From positions 1-64,000 of the forward strand of contig NZ_JAAXMM010000015.1 of NCBI RefSeq assembly GCF_012276985.1: a stretch of 64,000 nt of DNA. The letters are read 5' to 3'. Of this stretch, positions 60,500 to 64,000 are shown one piece after another (within the stretch, counting starts at the first letter, position 1; every line of letters starts with the position of its first letter). The notes beneath the pieces were generated by a model, which was given only the letters and a program-made list of their open reading frames with translations, had not been told where the DNA came from and made no database searches. The stretch comes from Agrobacterium sp. a22-2 (GTDB lineage Bacteria; Pseudomonadota; Alphaproteobacteria; Rhizobiales; Rhizobiaceae). Position numbers and translations under genes: made by a program.

Positions 60500-61192
60500 A
60501 TGAATTTGCCCGCATCAAAAACGCCGACCGCCGACGTGCTCTACGAGCGCATTGAGACGATGATTGCCGAAGGACAGGTCAAGGACGGCGAGCGCCTTGA
60601 CGAAATGCGCCTTGCCCGCGATTTCGGCGTATCGCGCACCCCCTTGCGCGAGGCGCTGCGTCTTCTGTCGGCGACTGGGCTGGTCGAGCTCATTCCCAAT
60701 CGCGGTGCCTTCGTGCGCCAGCCCGATTTCACCCGTCTTGTGGAAATGTTCGAAGTGATGGCCGAGGTCGAAGCCTGGTGCGCGCGGCTGGCGGCCAGCC
60801 GCATCACCAAGGCACAGTTGCTCCTTCTGCGCAAAGCCGCCTCTGCCTGCGAAGCCGCCCTTCAGGAGCAGGACTACAAACGCTACTATGTCGAAAACGC
60901 CACCTTTCACGCGATGATCTACGAGGCGTCCGGCAATGGTTTCCTGGCCGAAGAAGCCGCCAACCTGCACCGGCGCCTCAAGCCCTTCCGGCAGGCCCAA
61001 CTCTCCTTCGGCGATCGTCTGTCGCAGTCGATGATGGAACATCGCGAAATCCTGCTGGCCCTTGAAGCGGGCGATGCGGCGCGCGCCGATTCCGTGATGC
61101 GCGATCACATCCGTGTTCAGGGCAGTATCTATGAGGAATACCGCCAATCGATGAGCGGAGAGCGCGAGGCCGCTGGTCGGCAAGCCTCGTGA
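60500..61192 (+). CDS. GntR-family (FCD subgroup) transcriptional regulator
   Basis: A 230-residue regulator. The winged HTH at about residues 10-75 has GERLDEMRLARDFGVSRTPL and REALRLLSATGLVELIPNRG. The FCD effector domain follows, with FEVMAEVEAWCARLAA and FHAMIYEASGN. The frame is open upstream, but ATG 60500 has GTGGAGGA seven bases before it and gives the correct family start. Divergent from the importer-M20-TauE-amidase operon across a region with three operator-like 10-mers, it is the probable local repressor. Confidence 0.93.
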   Translation: MNLPASKTPTADVLYERIETMIAEGQVKDGERLDEMRLARDFGVSRTPLREALRLLSATGLVELIPNRGAFVRQPDFTRLVEMFEVMAEVEAWCARLAASRITKAQLLLLRKAASACEAALQEQDYKRYYVENATFHAMIYEASGNGFLAEEAANLHRRLKPFRQAQLSFGDRLSQSMMEHREILLALEAGDAARADSVMRDHIRVQGSIYEEYRQSMSGEREAAGRQAS

Positions 61193-61230
61193 GACCTGCC
61201 GCCGATTTCGGGCAGCCGCGTCGCCGAACC

Positions 61231-63615
61231 TCATGGAAATAGCAGAAGCTCGGAAACCGCAGCACCTCGCGTCAACCCCGACACCGTCCTGACGATACCC
61301 GCCTTGTCGATGCCATAGTGCCGATAGAGATCCTGCACCGTACCGGTCTGGCCGAAATGTTCGACCCCGAGCGGTATCGTCCGGTGGCCGTGAACGGCAC
61401 CAAGCCAGGCAAGTCCTGCGGGATGTCCATCGGTGACGGTGACAAGGGTGCAATGGGACGGAAGGCCGGCGAGCAAGGTTTCGACATGACCGGATGCCCG
61501 ACTGACGCCGCGACGCCGTGCCCGCTGGGCTGCGGTCCAGCCGGCGTTCAGGCGATCCGCGGAAGTCACCGCCAGCACGCCGATATCCCGTCGGCTCTCG
61601 CCGAGCAGCCCGGCCGCCGCGATCACTTCCGGCGCGATGCAGCCCTGATAGACCAGCACGACATCGGCATTCGGACCGGGCGGCTTCAGCCAATAGCCAC
61701 CATCGATGACGCCCTGGCGGAAGCGCGGATCGCTGCGCGGCGCCGGCTGTTCGAGCGGCCGCGTCGTCAGCCGCAGATAGACGGAGCCGCCCGTCTCGTC
61801 CCGCAACCAGGTGCGCTCGTCCGGCTGACCGTCGCCATCGCGCTGCATATAATCGAAAGACCAGTCCATGATGATGGCGAGTTCGTCAAGGAAGGCCGGC
61901 TCGAAACTCGCCAGTCCGTCCTGGCTGATGCCGATCAGCGGTGTGGCGATCGACTGATGCGCGCCGCCCTCCGGTGCCAGCGTGATGCCGGACGGCGTGC
62001 CGACGATCATGAAGCGGGCATCCTGGTAGCAGGCATAGTTCAGCGCATCGAGACCGCGGGAGATGAAGGGATCATAAACCGTGCCGATCGGCAGCAGGCG
62101 CTCGCCGAACAGCGAATGGGACAGACCGGCGGCGGCCAGCAGCAGGAAGAGATTCATCTCGGCAATGCCGAGTTCAATATGCTGCCCCTCCGGCGAGAAA
62201 TGCCATTTTTGCGCGGACGGCACCCTTTCGTCGCGAAACGTATCGGCCCGTGCATCGCGCGCAAACAGGCCACGCCGGTTGACCCAGGGGCCGAGATTGG
62301 TCGAGACGGTGACATCCGGGGCGGTCGTCACGATGCGGGCGGCCAGTGCCGTGTCGGTCTTGGCCAAGGCATCGAGGATCTTGCCGAAGCCGGCCTGGGT
62401 GGACAGAACGCGGTCCTCCAGCAGGACCGGCCCCTCTGTCGCAATGCGCTCCGCCTTGAAGCGTCGCGGCCCCGGCTCGAAAAACGGTACACGGGCAAGG
62501 AAAGCCTTTGCATCGGCGCTGTCGACCATGGTCGAAAACGGGTCCCATTCCGTTCCGGGCGCAACCTGCATCGCCGCCTGGAAATCGGCCATCTGGCTCG
62601 TCGTCATCAGGCCGGCATGATTGTCCTTGTGGCCGGCAAGCGGCGTGCCCCAGCCCTTGATCGTGTAAGCCAGGAAAACCGTCGGCCGGTCGTGATCGAT
62701 ACTGTCGAACACATCGGTCAGCGCCTCCAGGCAATGGCCGCCGAGATTGTTCATGAGTTCGGCCAGTTCGGCATCGGATCGCCGCTCAATCAGCGCGGTC
62801 ACATCGCCCTGGTCGCCGATCTCGTCGAGCAGCCGGCGCCGCCAGGCGGCTCCGCCCTGAAAGGTCAGCGCTGCATAAAGCTGGTTCGGGCAGGCGTCGA
62901 TCCAGTCCTTCAGGCGCGTTCCACCCGGCTCGGTGAAAGCGGCCTTCTGCAGCGCTCCATATTTGATGATGACGACATCCCAGCCGAAGGCCTTGAAAAT
63001 AGCCTCGATACGCTGCCACAGACCTTCGCGCACCACGCCGTCAAGGCTCTGGCGATTGTAGTCGATGACCCACCAGGTATTGCGCAGATCATGCTTCCAG
63101 CCTTCCTGCAGGCACTCGTACACATTGCCTTCATCGAGTTCGGCATCACCGACCAGGGCGATCATCCGCCCGAGCGGACGCTTCTGCGCCCAGGGTCTGG
63201 CGGCGATATAATCCTGCACCATCGAGGCAAAGGCGGTGACGGCGACGCCGAGACCAACCGAACCGGTCGAAAAATCGACATCGTCGATATCCTTGGTGCG
63301 GCTCGGATAGGACTGCGCGCCACCGAAACCGCGGAAATTCTCAAGCTTGTCGCGTGTCTGGTTGCCCATCAGATATTGGATGGCATGAAACACCGGCGAG
63401 GCATGCGGCTTGACGGCGACGCGATCTTCCGGACGCAGAACATGGCAATAGAGCGCCGTCAGGATGGAGGCCATCGAGGCCGAGGAGGCCTGATGTCCGC
63501 CGACCTTGACCTCGCCCTTTTCGCGCAGGTGATTGGCATTGTGGATCATCCAGCAGGCAAGCCACAGGACCTGCTTCTCGATGGATTTCAGAATTGCGAT
63601 ATCGGTGCTTGTCAC
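61231..63615 (-). CDS. ThDP-dependent transketolase/pyruvate dehydrogenase E1 (AceE)-like enzyme
   Basis: A 794-residue single-chain ThDP enzyme of the transketolase-AceE type. The ThDP/Mg motif starts GDAELDEGNVYECLQEGWKH and ends with the Asn of VIDYN. The ThDP-activating Glu is in HIELGIAEMNLF, and the N-terminal VGGHQASSASMASIL is AceE-like. It is shorter than AceE (~890) and no E2/E3 genes are near, so it may be a free-standing 2-oxoacid decarboxylase or transketolase. The start is GTG 63615 with GGGAG upstream; an in-frame stop lies just before. The neighbour is acdS, whose product makes 2-oxobutyrate, a possible substrate (inference). Confidence 0.85.
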   Translation of the reverse strand: MTSTDIAILKSIEKQVLWLACWMIHNANHLREKGEVKVGGHQASSASMASILTALYCHVLRPEDRVAVKPHASPVFHAIQYLMGNQTRDKLENFRGFGGAQSYPSRTKDIDDVDFSTGSVGLGVAVTAFASMVQDYIAARPWAQKRPLGRMIALVGDAELDEGNVYECLQEGWKHDLRNTWWVIDYNRQSLDGVVREGLWQRIEAIFKAFGWDVVIIKYGALQKAAFTEPGGTRLKDWIDACPNQLYAALTFQGGAAWRRRLLDEIGDQGDVTALIERRSDAELAELMNNLGGHCLEALTDVFDSIDHDRPTVFLAYTIKGWGTPLAGHKDNHAGLMTTSQMADFQAAMQVAPGTEWDPFSTMVDSADAKAFLARVPFFEPGPRRFKAERIATEGPVLLEDRVLSTQAGFGKILDALAKTDTALAARIVTTAPDVTVSTNLGPWVNRRGLFARDARADTFRDERVPSAQKWHFSPEGQHIELGIAEMNLFLLLAAAGLSHSLFGERLLPIGTVYDPFISRGLDALNYACYQDARFMIVGTPSGITLAPEGGAHQSIATPLIGISQDGLASFEPAFLDELAIIMDWSFDYMQRDGDGQPDERTWLRDETGGSVYLRLTTRPLEQPAPRSDPRFRQGVIDGGYWLKPPGPNADVVLVYQGCIAPEVIAAAGLLGESRRDIGVLAVTSADRLNAGWTAAQRARRRGVSRASGHVETLLAGLPSHCTLVTVTDGHPAGLAWLGAVHGHRTIPLGVEHFGQTGTVQDLYRHYGIDKAGIVRTVSGLTRGAAVSELLLFP

Positions 63616-63706
63616 GACCGTCTCCCAGTCACGCGTTCACGCCTGATGAGGATCCGCCGGCGGCTTTTCGCCTTGCTCTGGCCGGATCCCGTTCCCATGT
63701 CTGCAA

Positions 63707-63736
63707 CACCCGGCTGGATGACCATCCGGCCGGGTG
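63707..63736 (-). terminator. Strong stem-loop after acdS
   Basis: CACCCGGCTGGATG (63707-63720) pairs with CATCCGGCCGGGTG (63723-63736), 14 bp with one G.T pair, between the acdS stop and the ThDP-enzyme start. The T-tract is poor, so it may be a processing or attenuation hairpin within one operon rather than a full terminator. Confidence 0.5.
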
Positions 63737-63750
63737 CTCCTGGCAATGCG

Positions 63751-64000
63751 TCAGCCGTTGCGGAATGTGTAGGCATAGCCATTGATGGCCGGGGCGCCGC
63801 CGAGATGGGCGTAAAGCACTTTGGAGCCTTCCGGGAAGTAGCCCTTCTTGACCAGGTCGATCATGCCCTGCATCGACTTGCCCTCATAGACCGGGTCGGT
63901 GATCATGCCTTCGAGACGGGCGCAGAGCCGGATCGCTTCCTTGGTCTCGTCGGACGGCACGCCGTAGACCGGATAGGCATAGTCCTCGATCAGGATGATG
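63751..64000 (-). CDS. acdS: 1-aminocyclopropane-1-carboxylate (ACC) deaminase, C-terminal part (runs off the window)
   Basis: The last 82 codons of a PLP enzyme that cleaves ACC, the plant ethylene precursor, to 2-oxobutyrate and ammonia. The visible part shows EDYAYPVYGVPSDETKEAI, RLCARLEGMITDPVYEGKSM and AHLGGAPAINGYAYTFRNG. The Glu of VYEGKSM and the Leu of AHLGG correspond to the residues that separate true ACC deaminases from D-cysteine desulfhydrases, so AcdS is favoured. The gene continues beyond base 64000. Its presence suggests a plant-associated bacterium. The regulator is not visible. Confidence 0.9.
   Translation of the reverse strand, partial: IILIEDYAYPVYGVPSDETKEAIRLCARLEGMITDPVYEGKSMQGMIDLVKKGYFPEGSKVLYAHLGGAPAINGYAYTFRNG

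Noticed and set aside
1..64000. Mobile elements, CRISPR arrays, tRNA or rRNA genes
   Set aside because: No transposase, integrase, terminal-repeat pair, spacer-repeat array or tRNA-like cloverleaf was recognised on either strand.

Overview
The window is a GC-rich (roughly 60% by eye), densely packed stretch of an alphaproteobacterial replicon, most likely Rhizobiales/Rhizobiaceae. The pointers are the ABC-importer-heavy gene content, the acdS (ACC deaminase) end at the right edge, and the many GntR/LysR/DeoR-governed catabolic clusters. I see no rRNA, tRNA, insertion sequence, phage gene or CRISPR array. It looks like a catabolic accessory region of a chromosome or megaplasmid.

Layout. (1) 1-1929 (+): the tail of an oligopeptide-type ABC operon (DppD end, DppF) plus a creatininase-family hydrolase. 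(2) 1997-3985: a LysR regulator divergent from a GhrA-type 2-hydroxyacid reductase, with a perfect 9-bp inverted repeat between them. (3) 4338-11451 (+): a PotDABC-type importer followed by an RraA-like protein, a gamma-glutamyltransferase-like enzyme and an SDR dehydrogenase. (4) 22826 down to 11521 (-): a Dpp-type importer, a class III aminotransferase, an amidase, an APH-type kinase, a second class III PLP enzyme resembling ethanolamine-phosphate/5-phosphohydroxylysine phospho-lyases, and a GntR regulator. (5) 35649 down to 23245 (-): a Dpp-type importer whose binding-protein gene carries a frameshift and whose fused ATPase has one degenerate site, then a DeoR regulator, a Zn amidohydrolase, two APH/choline-kinase-like kinases, an inositol-monophosphatase-like phosphatase and EutB-EutC. 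(6) 48890 down to 36101 (-): a Dpp-type importer with two HyuA-DUF917 gene pairs, a binding protein, an isoaspartyl peptidase and an M19 dipeptidase, divergent from a MalT/LAL-type regulator (49029, +). (7) 60325 down to 51487 (-): a Dpp-type importer with an M20 dipeptidase, a TauE/SafE exporter and an amidase, divergent from a GntR regulator at 60500 (+). (8) 63615 down to 61231 (-): an AceE/transketolase-like ThDP enzyme next to the 3' end of acdS.

How it fits together. Four complete Dpp-type importers and the remnant of a fifth each sit with their own hydrolases and usually their own regulator, so the region reads as a set of parallel scavenging modules for amide- or peptide-linked nitrogen compounds. 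The most unusual part is 11521-35649. Two adjacent operons both contain small-molecule kinases, and both contain an enzyme able in principle to eliminate ammonia from an amino alcohol: an AdoCbl-type EutBC in one and a kinase plus PLP phospho-lyase pair in the other. I infer an amino-alcohol (ethanolamine- or hydroxylysine-like) catabolic island without a microcompartment. The second candidate system is the duplicated HyuA-DUF917 module. Tandem operator-like repeats lie upstream of several modules.
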